Source: Acidimicrobiales bacterium (GTDB lineage: Bacteria; Actinomycetota; Acidimicrobiia; Acidimicrobiales; CADCSY01). From it: a stretch of DNA of 21,556 nucleotides. Both the position numbers and the translations under genes were made by a program. The notes beneath the pieces were generated by a model. The model did not search any database. It was not told where the DNA came from and worked only from the letters and a program-made list of their open reading frames with translations. The DNA lies in contig JAUJLZ010000009.1 in assembly GCA_030447125.1 (NCBI GenBank), positions 1-21,556 on the forward strand, written 5' to 3'. Of the stretch, positions 1-7,147 are shown in pieces. How positions within the stretch are numbered: the stretch's first letter is position 1; each line of letters begins with the position of its first letter.

Positions 1-262
1 GTGCTGATGCCCCGAAGACCGCCAATGGTGACTTCATCGATCCGAACACCGGTCGCTCATTCCCAAGGAAGGCCCGTTCGACTACGGGCACCGCCCCGGT
101 CACGAGTGGTGGAGAACCCAAGAACGGGCAAGGTCAGAGGGATGGACTCGTCTAGAAGTGATCGAATACGAGAACAACCCGTCCAGCTACCAAATCGAGG
201 ATCCGAGCGTGAATCGAAGTCGTCGTTTCGAGTCGCCGAAGACATCCACGTCGACGCCATGA
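1..262 (+). pseudogene. C-terminal GH-E (HNH/Endo VII) nuclease toxin domain of a polymorphic toxin, 5' partial, frame broken
   Basis: This is the end of a secreted nuclease toxin whose front part lies outside the window. Two frames together give the domain. Frame 3 (3-53) encodes ADAPKTANGDFIDPNTG, and frame 2 (from 56 to the TGA at 260-262) encodes LIPKEGPFDYGHRPG, then EWWRTQERARSEGWTRLEV, NNPSSYQIEDP and NRSRRFE. This pattern (GH pair, aromatic/basic helix, NxPxxYxIEDPxxNRSxxxE) is what I know of the GH-E branch of HNH/Endonuclease VII toxins, which degrade DNA in rival cells. The join needs one missing base near 54-56. Frame 2 upstream of that point hits stops at 5-7 and 29-31, so the break is real in this sequence. 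It is either a mutation that kills the toxin or a sequencing error. The stop overlaps the ATG of the ankyrin gene, the usual toxin-immunity layout. Confidence 0.75.
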
Positions 263-663
263 GCACCATCGTCGACCGCGACGGGCGATCACCCCTGCAC
301 CTGGCCGCCCTCAAGGGCGCCCCGGATGAGGCGCAGGCCCTCTTGGACCACGGAGCCGATCCGAACCTCGCCGACCGACTTGGCTTCACCCCCCTCCATC
401 TCGCCGCCCAGGAATGGCACGAGGTTGTGGCCTCGCTCCTGCTCGAGCACGGTGCCGATGCCAACGCTCGCAACAGCTATGGCAACAGTCCACTCTTTGT
501 CGCCACGATGGCGTCTCGAGGTCGCGGGGAGCTCATCGAACTCCTTCGCCGTCACGGCGCCGATGCACTGCTCAAAAACGATTCCGGCCAGACGCCGATA
601 GGACTTGCCCAGCTCATCGGCAACTACGACGTTGCCAGGTTCTTCGGCGATTGCGGTCCGTGA
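259..663 (+). CDS. Ankyrin-repeat immunity protein (134 aa)
   Basis: This is a small cytoplasmic protein made almost entirely of ankyrin repeats, with about four units. Typical repeat cores are visible: GRSPLHLAALKG, DHGADPNLADRLGFTPLHLA, EHGADANARNSYGNSPLF and RRHGADALLKNDSGQTPI. The frame is open from position 1, but the ATG at 259 is chosen because it overlaps the toxin stop as ATGA and because everything upstream is the toxin read in the wrong frame. Ankyrin proteins encoded directly after polymorphic-toxin nuclease domains are a known immunity class that binds and blocks the toxin. By position, this one should protect against the GH-E nuclease. That role is inferred from context; the fold itself is clear. 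Confidence 0.8.
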   Translation: MSTIVDRDGRSPLHLAALKGAPDEAQALLDHGADPNLADRLGFTPLHLAAQEWHEVVASLLLEHGADANARNSYGNSPLFVATMASRGRGELIELLRRHGADALLKNDSGQTPIGLAQLIGNYDVARFFGDCGP

Positions 664-1034
664 TGAAGTACTTGGAGGAGGCGCGTTCGATCTGGATGGC
701 CGAGGTACCTGCTCGAGGACAGGCGGCCACGGTGCAAGGAGAGCTCCTGCGTGCCCTCGAGAAGTTGCGCAACGAAGCCAGGACCAACGGAAACAAGAAC
801 TGGGACGACGGGTTCACCATCCTTGGCCGCTTTCTTCGCACTACACTCGCGGATGAAGCGTTCTTTGCACCACCCGGACTGGCGAAGATCCAAGAGGACC
901 TCGACCGTATCCTCGATGTTCATCATCCCGCCGAAGATGACGTCTACGACGACCTGGCCGATCGAGTGGTGGAGTGGGTGCTTGGTCACCCGACGCCGAT
1001 TCCCCACCAACCCGACCCGATGCTCCACCGCTGA
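663..1034 (+). CDS. Uncharacterised small protein, probable immunity-associated (123 aa)
   Basis: The ATG at 663 overlaps the ankyrin stop by one base (TGATG), so the two genes are probably translationally coupled. The product is acidic and helical, without signal peptide or membrane segment. Its hallmark is a central TVQGELLRALEKLRNEA stretch followed by NGNKNWDDGF, and it ends in a Pro-rich tail, HPTPIPHQPDP. I recognise this as a widespread unnamed bacterial family often seen beside polymorphic-toxin genes, from memory and without a search. Its place directly behind a toxin-immunity pair suggests a second immunity protein or an accessory to it, but no function can be read from the sequence. 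Confidence 0.6.
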   Translation: MKYLEEARSIWMAEVPARGQAATVQGELLRALEKLRNEARTNGNKNWDDGFTILGRFLRTTLADEAFFAPPGLAKIQEDLDRILDVHHPAEDDVYDDLADRVVEWVLGHPTPIPHQPDPMLHR

Positions 1035-1083
1035 TGACAGCTTGAACGCTGATGCAGTTCGAGAGCTTTCGTACTCACGACGG

Positions 1084-1108
1084 CTGATCAATCCACGCCT
1101 GATCAATC
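1084..1108. repeat. Short direct repeat ctgatcaatc x2
   Basis: The ten bases ctgatcaatc occur at 1084-1093 and again at 1099-1108, with a 15-base period. They lie in the gap between the plus-strand immunity genes and the minus-strand secretion genes, and the second copy runs into the end of the 217-aa gene. There is no hairpin with a T-run, so this is not an obvious terminator. It may be a small tandem duplication. Confidence 0.4.
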
Positions 1109-1756
1109 GACGAAGCACAGGCTCCTGGCCATGGCGTCGGCGACCTCTTCGAGGTTGGGCGCGAGCGCGGCATGCCCCGTGCTGGTGGTGATCACCGCCA
1201 ACCAATCGGTGGCGAGCACGGGGACGAAGTACTGGGTGACGTGGAGGACGCCGGGTCCGGACATGGGGTGGAGCCGCATCGGCCGCCGGCTCACCAACTT
1301 GACCGCGCCGCCGGCGGGCAGCTCCACGATGTCGACCCGGCGCCGGGCGAGGTCTTCGCCCGCCTTGCGCGGGGCCCGGACGTAGACCTCCCGGAGCCCG
1401 GCCAGGGGGATGCCCTCGCCGTGGGTCTCGAGCTTTCGCCACGCCAGGTTGGCGCTGGCCGACACCAGCTCGCCGCCGACATCCGCGGCCAGGATGGCGG
1501 CCAGGAACACCCCCTCGGTCTGCAGCCCCTGCAACACGCGCACCAGCTCCTTGCGGATCGACACTCGCTCCTGCACGGCCTCCGCAGCACCGGTGACGAG
1601 ACGCTGACCCAAAAAGGCATCCAACCAGACGTCCCACGTGGCGGGATCGAGGTCGAGCACCGTCCAGTGGTCGGGTACGTCGATGGAAAAGCCGATCGGC
1701 GGATGGGGGACGTCGGCACCGAAGCCGGCGGGGGGCAGGGTGTCGGTCTCAGCCAT
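1103..1756 (-). CDS. Unrecognised type VII secretion-linked protein (217 aa)
   Basis: I do not recognise a named family. The protein is soluble, with no signal peptide or membrane helix. It starts with a Pro-rich leader, then IGFSIDVPDHWTVLDLD, a mixed helical middle (residues ~40-110) and a C-terminal half with strands, for example VLHVTQYFVPVLATDWLAV. The VPxxW opening and alternating strand/helix pattern faintly recall PsbP/LpqN-like folds, which is only a guess. The ATG at 1756 is preferred over an in-frame codon at 1792 because a GGAGGT sits 8 bases upstream of it. The gene lies 66 bases downstream of the secretion ATPase on the same strand, so it is probably co-transcribed with it and may act as a chaperone, adaptor or assembly factor. 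Confidence 0.7.
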   Translation of the reverse strand: MAETDTLPPAGFGADVPHPPIGFSIDVPDHWTVLDLDPATWDVWLDAFLGQRLVTGAAEAVQERVSIRKELVRVLQGLQTEGVFLAAILAADVGGELVSASANLAWRKLETHGEGIPLAGLREVYVRAPRKAGEDLARRRVDIVELPAGGAVKLVSRRPMRLHPMSGPGVLHVTQYFVPVLATDWLAVITTSTGHAALAPNLEEVADAMARSLCFVD

Positions 1757-1764
1757 GTCGCAGC

Positions 1765-1770
1765 ACCTCC
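1765..1770 (-). promoter_or_regulatory. Ribosome binding site GGAGGT that fixes the start at 1756
   Basis: The minus-strand GGAGGT lies 8 bases before the ATG at 1756. It matches the 3' end of 16S rRNA well and argues against the longer reading that starts at 1792. Confidence 0.7.
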
Positions 1771-1822
1771 ATCTCTCGGTTGACGATCCCACGGTCGGCG
1801 ACCTGTTCGTTCGACGGAACGC

Positions 1823-4800
1823 TCACAACGGCACCTGGACCAGGGTGACGGCACCCTGGAGCGCCAGGAACCCTCGGCCCGGGGGCATGCGCCCGACCAG
1901 GTTGCGGGCCAGGCGCAGGCCGACGACGTCGCCGTCGAGGGTGGACGACGGCGAGAGCAGGAGCCCGGCCTTGGCCTTCTTGGCCTCCACGATGGTCCCC
2001 CGCAGCTCCACCTTCAAGTCCTCCAGTTGGCCGGCGACGAGCACCGCCGTCCGCCCCGGGTCCCGCAGGTACGCCCGCACGGCGTCGTCAGCGTCACTGC
2101 GGGCGAGACCCTCGGCGTCATCGATCACCACCACCAGCGGGCCGTCATGTCTGGCGAGGGCATCGGTCACCTCCGCCACCACCGGCGTACCCGTGAAGAC
2201 CCGCATCACCCCGGACTCCCCCTCCAAGATCTGCAGGGGCGACGGGCGGGGGCAGAGCACCACCAACGCCGTCCCCCCGGCCAGCAGGCTCCGGGCCATG
2301 GAGGACAGGGCCGTGCTGCGGCCGGACCTGGCGGGCCCGGCCACGACGAAGCCACCGGCGCTGGCCAGGTCGACCCCGAAGGCCCCGAGCTCGTCACCCC
2401 CCACGCCGACCATGGCCCACAGTGGCGAGGGGGACCGGGCCGCCGCGGCCAGCGACCAGGCCTGGTCGAACGTGATGGTGGAAGGCAGCACGTCGACCCG
2501 CCACGGTCGGTTGTGGCGCTTGGCGGCGGACCACCGCTTGTCGGCGGCGCGGCCGATCCGGCGCAGCGCCGCCGCCTGACCCTGCCCGCTGGGATCGTCG
2601 CCCACCACGGCGATCTGCACCTCGGATCCCGACTCCCCCCGAAAGGCCCGGCCCGGCGGCACCTCCTCGGGCACGTTCTTGGGGTTGATGTTGACGATGC
2701 GGTAATCGTTGCGGTCGCTCAGGCGCAGGATGAGCTTGTCCTCGACCTGGGAGGCGATGCGGTCGCTGAGCAGGCTCCGGTCGCCGGCGACGACCAGGCG
2801 TAGGCCGACCCCGCTCCCTTCGCGGATCAGGCGCAGGACCGCGGCCAGGAGGTCCGAACCGGATTCCAGCGAGAACTGGCTGGTGAAGCCCTCCCAGCGA
2901 TCGATCAGCACCACGAGGTAGGGCAACCGATCACCCGCCGGGGCTCGCTGGCGCTGCTCGGCGATATCACCCAGGCCGGACCGGGCGAGTAGCTCCTGGC
3001 GCTCGGCCACCTCGTTGCTGAGGCGGGCGACGAGGCGCTCGATCCGCTCCTCCTCGGAGCGCATGACGACGCCACCGCAATGCGGAAGCTGGTCGATCGG
3101 GAGCAGGCCGCCGTTGCCGAAGTCGAGTCCGTAGAGGTGGAGATCCGACGGGGAGAGCGATCCCGCCAGCGACGCCGCCACGGTGCGCAGGGCGGTCGAA
3201 CGGCCGGAGCGGGCCGACCCGGCGATGAGCAGGTGCCCACCGTCGACCACGTCGAAGGTGGCCGCTCGCTGGGTCTGGGCGGCGGGAAGGTCCTCGAGCC
3301 CGACGACCACCGGCACCGGTCGACCGGGAGACGATCTCTCCGCAGCCGGCAGTGGGAGGCTGCACAGGGTGGGCAACGGGGCCAACCACGGGCTGGGGGA
3401 ACGAGGTATCCCGAGGTCGAGCGCCGCGGCGTCGATGATCGACACGAGGGCATGGAGATCGGTGGCGGTGCTCGTAGCCTCGGCCCCCCGGCGGGACGCG
3501 GCTGGCGGGTAGCCGAGGCGCGACCAGGGCGCAGGGTCGACCTTGGGAGGGGGAAGATCATCGGTCGCGTCCTGGCGCCGACCCGCCACCCGGGCGGTCT
3601 GGAACTCCACCAGGGATGACCGTCCTCCGGCACGAACGAAGCCCCGCCCGGGTGTCGAACGGGAGATCCCCGCCGCCTGCGGTGCCTCCAAGACCTCAGT
3701 GCTGTCGTTCTTGTCCTCCATGCGCAGGGCCACGCGCAGTCCGGTGTTGGCCCGCATCTCGGGTGAGATCACCCCGGCAGGTCGCTGGGTGGCCAGGATG
3801 AGGTGCACGCCGAGGGAGCGACCCACCCGAGCGATGCGGATGAGTCCGGCCACGAAGCCGGGGAGCTCCCGGACGAGCTCGGCGAACTCGTCGATGACGA
3901 TGACCAGCCGGGCCAGGCCCTGGGCCTGCGCCTGGGCGGGGTCGCGCTCCCAGGCCCCATCGATGTCGGGCGAGGCGAGGTCCTTCAACGCGCACTCACG
4001 CCGTCTGAGCTCGGCGTCGAGCGAGACGAGGGCCCGCTCGGTCAGATGGCCGTCGAGGTTGGTGACCAGGCCCACGGTGTGGGGCAGGCGAGCGCAATCG
4101 GCAAAGGCACTGGCGCCCTTGTAGTCGACCAGCACGAAGTTCATGGCGCTCGGTCGGTTGGCCAGAGAGAGCGACACCACCAGCGTTTGGAGGAACTCAC
4201 TCTTGCCCGCTCCTGTCGTGCCCGCCACCAACCCGTGTGGTCCGTCGCCCTTCAGGTCCAGGCTGAAGGGACCGTCGATGGACACCCCCACCAGCGCCTC
4301 GGTGCCGCGGCCGCCGAGCCTCCACCGCTCGACCACGTCCTGGGGGCGCTCGAGATCGATGCCGGCGAGGTCGACCAAGCGGACGGTGTCGGGGATGAGG
4401 GACCCCTCCTCCTCCCCACCGACGTCGCGCACCGGCGCCAGGGCCCGGGCCACCTCCTCGGCCCAGTCGGCGTCCACTTGGTCGACCAGGACCTCGTGGA
4501 CGGGTGCCGCTTCGTCGACCTCGATGCTGGCCAGACCGGGTTTCGACCGGTCGAGGACGATCTCGGCCTTGCCCTCTTCGGCCAGGCGATTGGCATCGGT
4601 GTCGAGGCCGATGGCAAAGATGCCCACCGCTGGACCTTCCTTGAGGAGTCGAGGGACGCCGGGCAGGGTCCGCAACTCGCGTATCCCGTCGAAGACAGCA
4701 ACGACCGAAGGGGTGAAGCCACTGATGCGCTGCTCCTGCACGGCGGCGGTGCGGGCGTCAAGGAGCTTGAGGAGCTCCTTGGCCCGGTCTTCGCGCGTGG

Positions 4801-6154
4801 TGCGGTCGTGGCCCACCATGGCCAGGGGCGCCTGGGGGTCGTCGATGCGGGCATGCGGGAGCCAGCGCACCCACTCCCAGTCGGCCCCGGCGTCGGCGTC
4901 GGTCAGGACCACGAGGGCGAGGTCCCGGGGGCTGCGCAGCGTGGCCAGCTGGGCGATGAGCCACCGGGTGAGCGAACGCACCTCGGGTACGGGCCCGGCG
5001 ATGCCGAGGACACCGGCCCGGGCCAGGTCGACGGTGGCCGGGACGGCAGCGAGGACGGGTGGGGCCGCCGGCGCCTCGCCGCCCCGAGCGGCAATGGTGA
5101 TGGTGGCCGGACGGTCGCCCACGCCCACCCGCAGCAGCATGGCGTCGAGGTCATGGGCCCGGCGCTCCCACAGCCGTCGGCCCGGGCCGGTGGCGATGGC
5201 GCCCAGGGCGACCGGGTCGGGGAACTCGTGGCGCGACCCCTCCAGCTCTCGTCGGGCCGCGTCGTCGATGCGGGCCTGCACCGCCTTGACCTCGGTGCCG
5301 TAGCGGGTCTGGTCCCGCTGGGCACGGGTGGCATCCCGCTTCTTGTTGGTGACGTAGGTGGACACCCCGAGCACGGGACTCATCAGGGCGAAGAGCATGG
5401 CTTCAGGTCGGCGGAAGGCGAGCGCCGCCACCACGGCCAGGGCCACCGGGGCCAGCACCTGCAGCCACGGGAAGGGGATGGGCTCACGCTCAGTGGGTGG
5501 CGACGGCATCGACACGCTGACCTCGGGGCGGGGTGGCCGGATGCGGGCGGGCCGGTTGAAGGCGAGGAACCCCGGGTCATCGGTGTGCACATCGGCGTCA
5601 CTGCGGACGTGACGTCGGATCTCCAACAACGACGTGCCCGCCTGGATGACGTCGCCCGGCCGAACCGGCGCGGCCATCGACGCTGGTTGGCCGTCGACGA
5701 AGGTGCCGTTCTTGGAGCCGAGGTCCTCGACCGTGCAGGACGAGTAGTCCACCACCAGGCGGAAGTGGCGGCGGGACAGGGACGGATCGTCCACGACGAG
5801 CACATCGTCGCCCCGCCTGCCCACCACGGTCGTCCCCGGTGCGAGCGGCCACGTCCGTCCGCTCAGCCGGCCCCCCACGACCGCCAACTGGAAGGCGTCA
5901 GCGGTGGTGATGCCCTGGGCACTCCTACGCCCACCCGCCGGGCGTCGCACCGACAGGACGTCACCGTCACGGATCCCGCTGCCGGCCAGCCGGCCGTCGG
6001 TGGGAAGGGGCGAGCCCCGCAGGAAGAGACGTCCACGCTGCACGCCGCTCAGCGCCTGGGTGACCTCGGCGAGGGGTGTCTCCGGCTCGGCGTCGAGCAC
6101 GACGTGGTCGGTCCGGCCCGATAGGGGGTTGCGAAGGGTGAGGTTCAGGCGCAC
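1823..6154 (-). CDS. eccC: Type VII secretion ATPase EccC/EssC with ubiquitin-like and FHA domains (1443 aa)
   Basis: This is the membrane-bound motor of a WXG100 (type VII) secretion system, which recognises and drives export of WXG100 proteins. Domains in order: ubiquitin-like (~1-75); FHA, a phosphothreonine-binding domain (~88-180, with SLSRRHF and GSKNGTFVDG); two membrane helices (~228-265); then three FtsK/SpoIIIE ATPase domains. ATPase 1 has Walker A GTTGAGKS (645-652) and Walker B VIVIDE (751-756), complete with catalytic Glu. ATPase 2 reads GSARSGRST (979-987) with LIDRW (to 1086). ATPase 3 reads GPARSGRST (1273-1281) with VIDDA. Both have Arg where Walker A has Lys and lack the Walker B Glu, so they probably regulate or bind substrate rather than hydrolyse ATP. 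The start is a GTG at 6154, with a weak ribosome site. It is divergent from the WXG100 genes across 123 bases. FHA-bearing motors recall Firmicute EssC more than mycobacterial EccC. Confidence 0.92.
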   Translation of the reverse strand: MRLNLTLRNPLSGRTDHVVLDAEPETPLAEVTQALSGVQRGRLFLRGSPLPTDGRLAGSGIRDGDVLSVRRPAGGRRSAQGITTADAFQLAVVGGRLSGRTWPLAPGTTVVGRRGDDVLVVDDPSLSRRHFRLVVDYSSCTVEDLGSKNGTFVDGQPASMAAPVRPGDVIQAGTSLLEIRRHVRSDADVHTDDPGFLAFNRPARIRPPRPEVSVSMPSPPTEREPIPFPWLQVLAPVALAVVAALAFRRPEAMLFALMSPVLGVSTYVTNKKRDATRAQRDQTRYGTEVKAVQARIDDAARRELEGSRHEFPDPVALGAIATGPGRRLWERRAHDLDAMLLRVGVGDRPATITIAARGGEAPAAPPVLAAVPATVDLARAGVLGIAGPVPEVRSLTRWLIAQLATLRSPRDLALVVLTDADAGADWEWVRWLPHARIDDPQAPLAMVGHDRTTREDRAKELLKLLDARTAAVQEQRISGFTPSVVAVFDGIRELRTLPGVPRLLKEGPAVGIFAIGLDTDANRLAEEGKAEIVLDRSKPGLASIEVDEAAPVHEVLVDQVDADWAEEVARALAPVRDVGGEEEGSLIPDTVRLVDLAGIDLERPQDVVERWRLGGRGTEALVGVSIDGPFSLDLKGDGPHGLVAGTTGAGKSEFLQTLVVSLSLANRPSAMNFVLVDYKGASAFADCARLPHTVGLVTNLDGHLTERALVSLDAELRRRECALKDLASPDIDGAWERDPAQAQAQGLARLVIVIDEFAELVRELPGFVAGLIRIARVGRSLGVHLILATQRPAGVISPEMRANTGLRVALRMEDKNDSTEVLEAPQAAGISRSTPGRGFVRAGGRSSLVEFQTARVAGRRQDATDDLPPPKVDPAPWSRLGYPPAASRRGAEATSTATDLHALVSIIDAAALDLGIPRSPSPWLAPLPTLCSLPLPAAERSSPGRPVPVVVGLEDLPAAQTQRAATFDVVDGGHLLIAGSARSGRSTALRTVAASLAGSLSPSDLHLYGLDFGNGGLLPIDQLPHCGGVVMRSEEERIERLVARLSNEVAERQELLARSGLGDIAEQRQRAPAGDRLPYLVVLIDRWEGFTSQFSLESGSDLLAAVLRLIREGSGVGLRLVVAGDRSLLSDRIASQVEDKLILRLSDRNDYRIVNINPKNVPEEVPPGRAFRGESGSEVQIAVVGDDPSGQGQAAALRRIGRAADKRWSAAKRHNRPWRVDVLPSTITFDQAWSLAAAARSPSPLWAMVGVGGDELGAFGVDLASAGGFVVAGPARSGRSTALSSMARSLLAGGTALVVLCPRPSPLQILEGESGVMRVFTGTPVVAEVTDALARHDGPLVVVIDDAEGLARSDADDAVRAYLRDPGRTAVLVAGQLEDLKVELRGTIVEAKKAKAGLLLSPSSTLDGDVVGLRLARNLVGRMPPGRGFLALQGAVTLVQVPL

Positions 6155-6199
6155 AGTGCTGCGTGGACGGTACTCCCACCTGCGGCCGCCATCGCGCCG

Positions 6200-6229
6200 T
6201 TGACCTCTCCACCGGCGTCCTCCTAGCGT
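6200..6229 (+). promoter_or_regulatory. Predicted sigma-A promoter for the WXG100 genes
   Basis: TTGACC at 6200-6205 and TAGCGT at 6224-6229 are separated by 18 bases, a good match to the housekeeping actinobacterial promoter. It lies in the divergent gap between the secretion ATPase and the first WXG100 gene and would give a leader of about 40 bases. Not tested; GC-rich DNA gives chance matches. Confidence 0.45.
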
Positions 6230-6277
6230 GCGCCCCGTACCACCGATCGCTGCTCAGCCCACGACAGGAGACGCCCC

Positions 6278-6571
6278 ATGCCCGCCATCAAGGTCACCTC
6301 CGAACAGCTCGAGTCCGTCTCCAACCAGCTGCGCGCCGGCTCGGAGGACGTGTCCAGCCAGCTGCGCTCGATGGAGTCCCAGGTCAAGGGCCTGGTGGAC
6401 GCCGACTGGCAGGGGGCGGCCTCGGACTCCTTCCGGGACATGTGGGACCAGTGGCAGGTGGGCGCCGCCCAGGTCAAAGAGGCCCTCGACGGCATCTCGC
6501 AGATGATGGCCCAGGCCGCGGCCACCTACCGCGACACCGAGGAGCAACTGACCCGCCAGATGCGGGGCTGA
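6278..6571 (+). CDS. WXG100 family secreted protein (EsxA/EsxB-like, 97 aa)
   Basis: This small helical hairpin protein is a substrate and structural partner of type VII secretion. The length (97 aa) is exactly that of the family. The turn motif W44-Q-G46 is present in VDADWQGAASDSF, and a C-terminal YxxxE export signal is seen at Y84-E88 (TYRDTEEQL). The heptad-like helices on either side have no signal peptide, as expected. An AGGAG ribosome site lies shortly before the ATG. It heads a plus-strand run with a second WXG100-size gene 25 bases downstream and faces the ATPase gene. Such proteins usually work as dimers, here probably with the next gene product. Confidence 0.93.
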   Translation: MPAIKVTSEQLESVSNQLRAGSEDVSSQLRSMESQVKGLVDADWQGAASDSFRDMWDQWQVGAAQVKEALDGISQMMAQAAATYRDTEEQLTRQMRG

Positions 6572-6596
6572 GCTCCCCGAGCCCGGACCCGAGCCC

Positions 6597-6911
6597 GTGG
6601 CCGATCTCTACGTCGACCTCGACGCCCTGGGCACGCTGTCGGCCCAGATGAGCCAGATCAAGGCGACGCTCGAGGCCGCTCCCGACCGGGCCGGCGCCTC
6701 GGCCGGGGAGCTGGGCTCGGCCCGCATCGACGATGCCCTGGGTGACTTCGTGGATGGCTGGCGGGACGGGCGCACCAAGATCATCGGCGGCATCGACGCG
6801 CTTGCCGGGCGCACCGAGGGTGCCGCCGGCGCCTATGTCGCCCAGGAGCAGGCGTTGGCGAGCGCAGCCGGGGGCGGCAGTGGCTCGTCACCCCCAGGGC
6901 CCGAGCGCTGA
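6597..6911 (+). CDS. WXG100-like / EspC-like type VII partner protein (104 aa)
   Basis: This is a second small helical protein of the secretion locus. It starts at GTG 6597, 25 bases after the first WXG100 gene. A W55-R-D-G58 turn lies between two helices in place of a strict WxG, and a YxxxE export signal is present at Y80-E84 (AYVAQEQ). The tail is a flexible Gly/Ser/Pro stretch (GGGSGSSPPGPER). The opening YVDLDALGTLSAQM resembles the start of EspC-like (T7SS_ESX_EspC) proteins. It is most likely the heterodimer partner of the upstream WXG100 protein. Family placement is moderate; secretion by this system is inferred from motif and position. Confidence 0.82.
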   Translation: MADLYVDLDALGTLSAQMSQIKATLEAAPDRAGASAGELGSARIDDALGDFVDGWRDGRTKIIGGIDALAGRTEGAAGAYVAQEQALASAAGGGSGSSPPGPER

Positions 6912-6916
6912 CCCGC

Positions 6917-7147
6917 TTGTCCTGGAGCTTCACCGCAGCCGATCCCGCCCCCGGCGACCCGGCCGCCTACGCCCGCCTGTCCCGGGATCTGAGCGACACC
7001 GCTGAGGCGGCTGTGGCCGCCTACCACCAGCTCCACGGTCTGGCCGGCGGCGTGGACGAGACCATCTGGCGGGGCTCCGCCGCCGACGCCTTTGCCGAGG
7101 AGCTGGCCGAGCTCCCTCCGCGGCGGCGGAAGGCTGATTACTCGTGA
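6917..7147 (+). pseudogene. N-terminal type VII secretion domain of a polymorphic-toxin effector, truncated (76 aa)
   Basis: The frame starts at TTG 6917, five bases after the preceding stop; no better start exists in frame. It encodes a helix-turn-helix domain with W51-R-G53 in IWRGSAADAFAEELAELPP, as found at the front of large type VII-exported toxins. In intact relatives this domain continues into a second long helix, then a long middle region and a C-terminal toxin. Here the frame ends abruptly after RRRKADYS. From about 7128 a different frame carries what looks like a toxin tail, so the middle of the effector seems to have been deleted with a shift of frame. It could in principle make a short secreted WXG-like peptide, but decay is more likely. 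Confidence 0.65.

Noticed and set aside
1..258. N-terminal extension of the ankyrin protein in the open frame from position 1
   Set aside because: The same bases encode the GH-E toxin in other frames, the extension has no family pattern, and the ATG at 259 overlaps the toxin stop.
1808..1821. Hairpin CGTTC-GACG-GAACG just after the ATPase stop, as a terminator
   Set aside because: The stem is only 5 base pairs and no T-run follows in the direction of transcription; the next gene is probably co-transcribed.
3803..6124. A 773-codon plus-strand open frame opposite the secretion ATPase
   Set aside because: It is antisense to a clear FtsK-type protein, and its composition (many Gly/His/Asp/Val) is the usual mirror of high-GC coding DNA.
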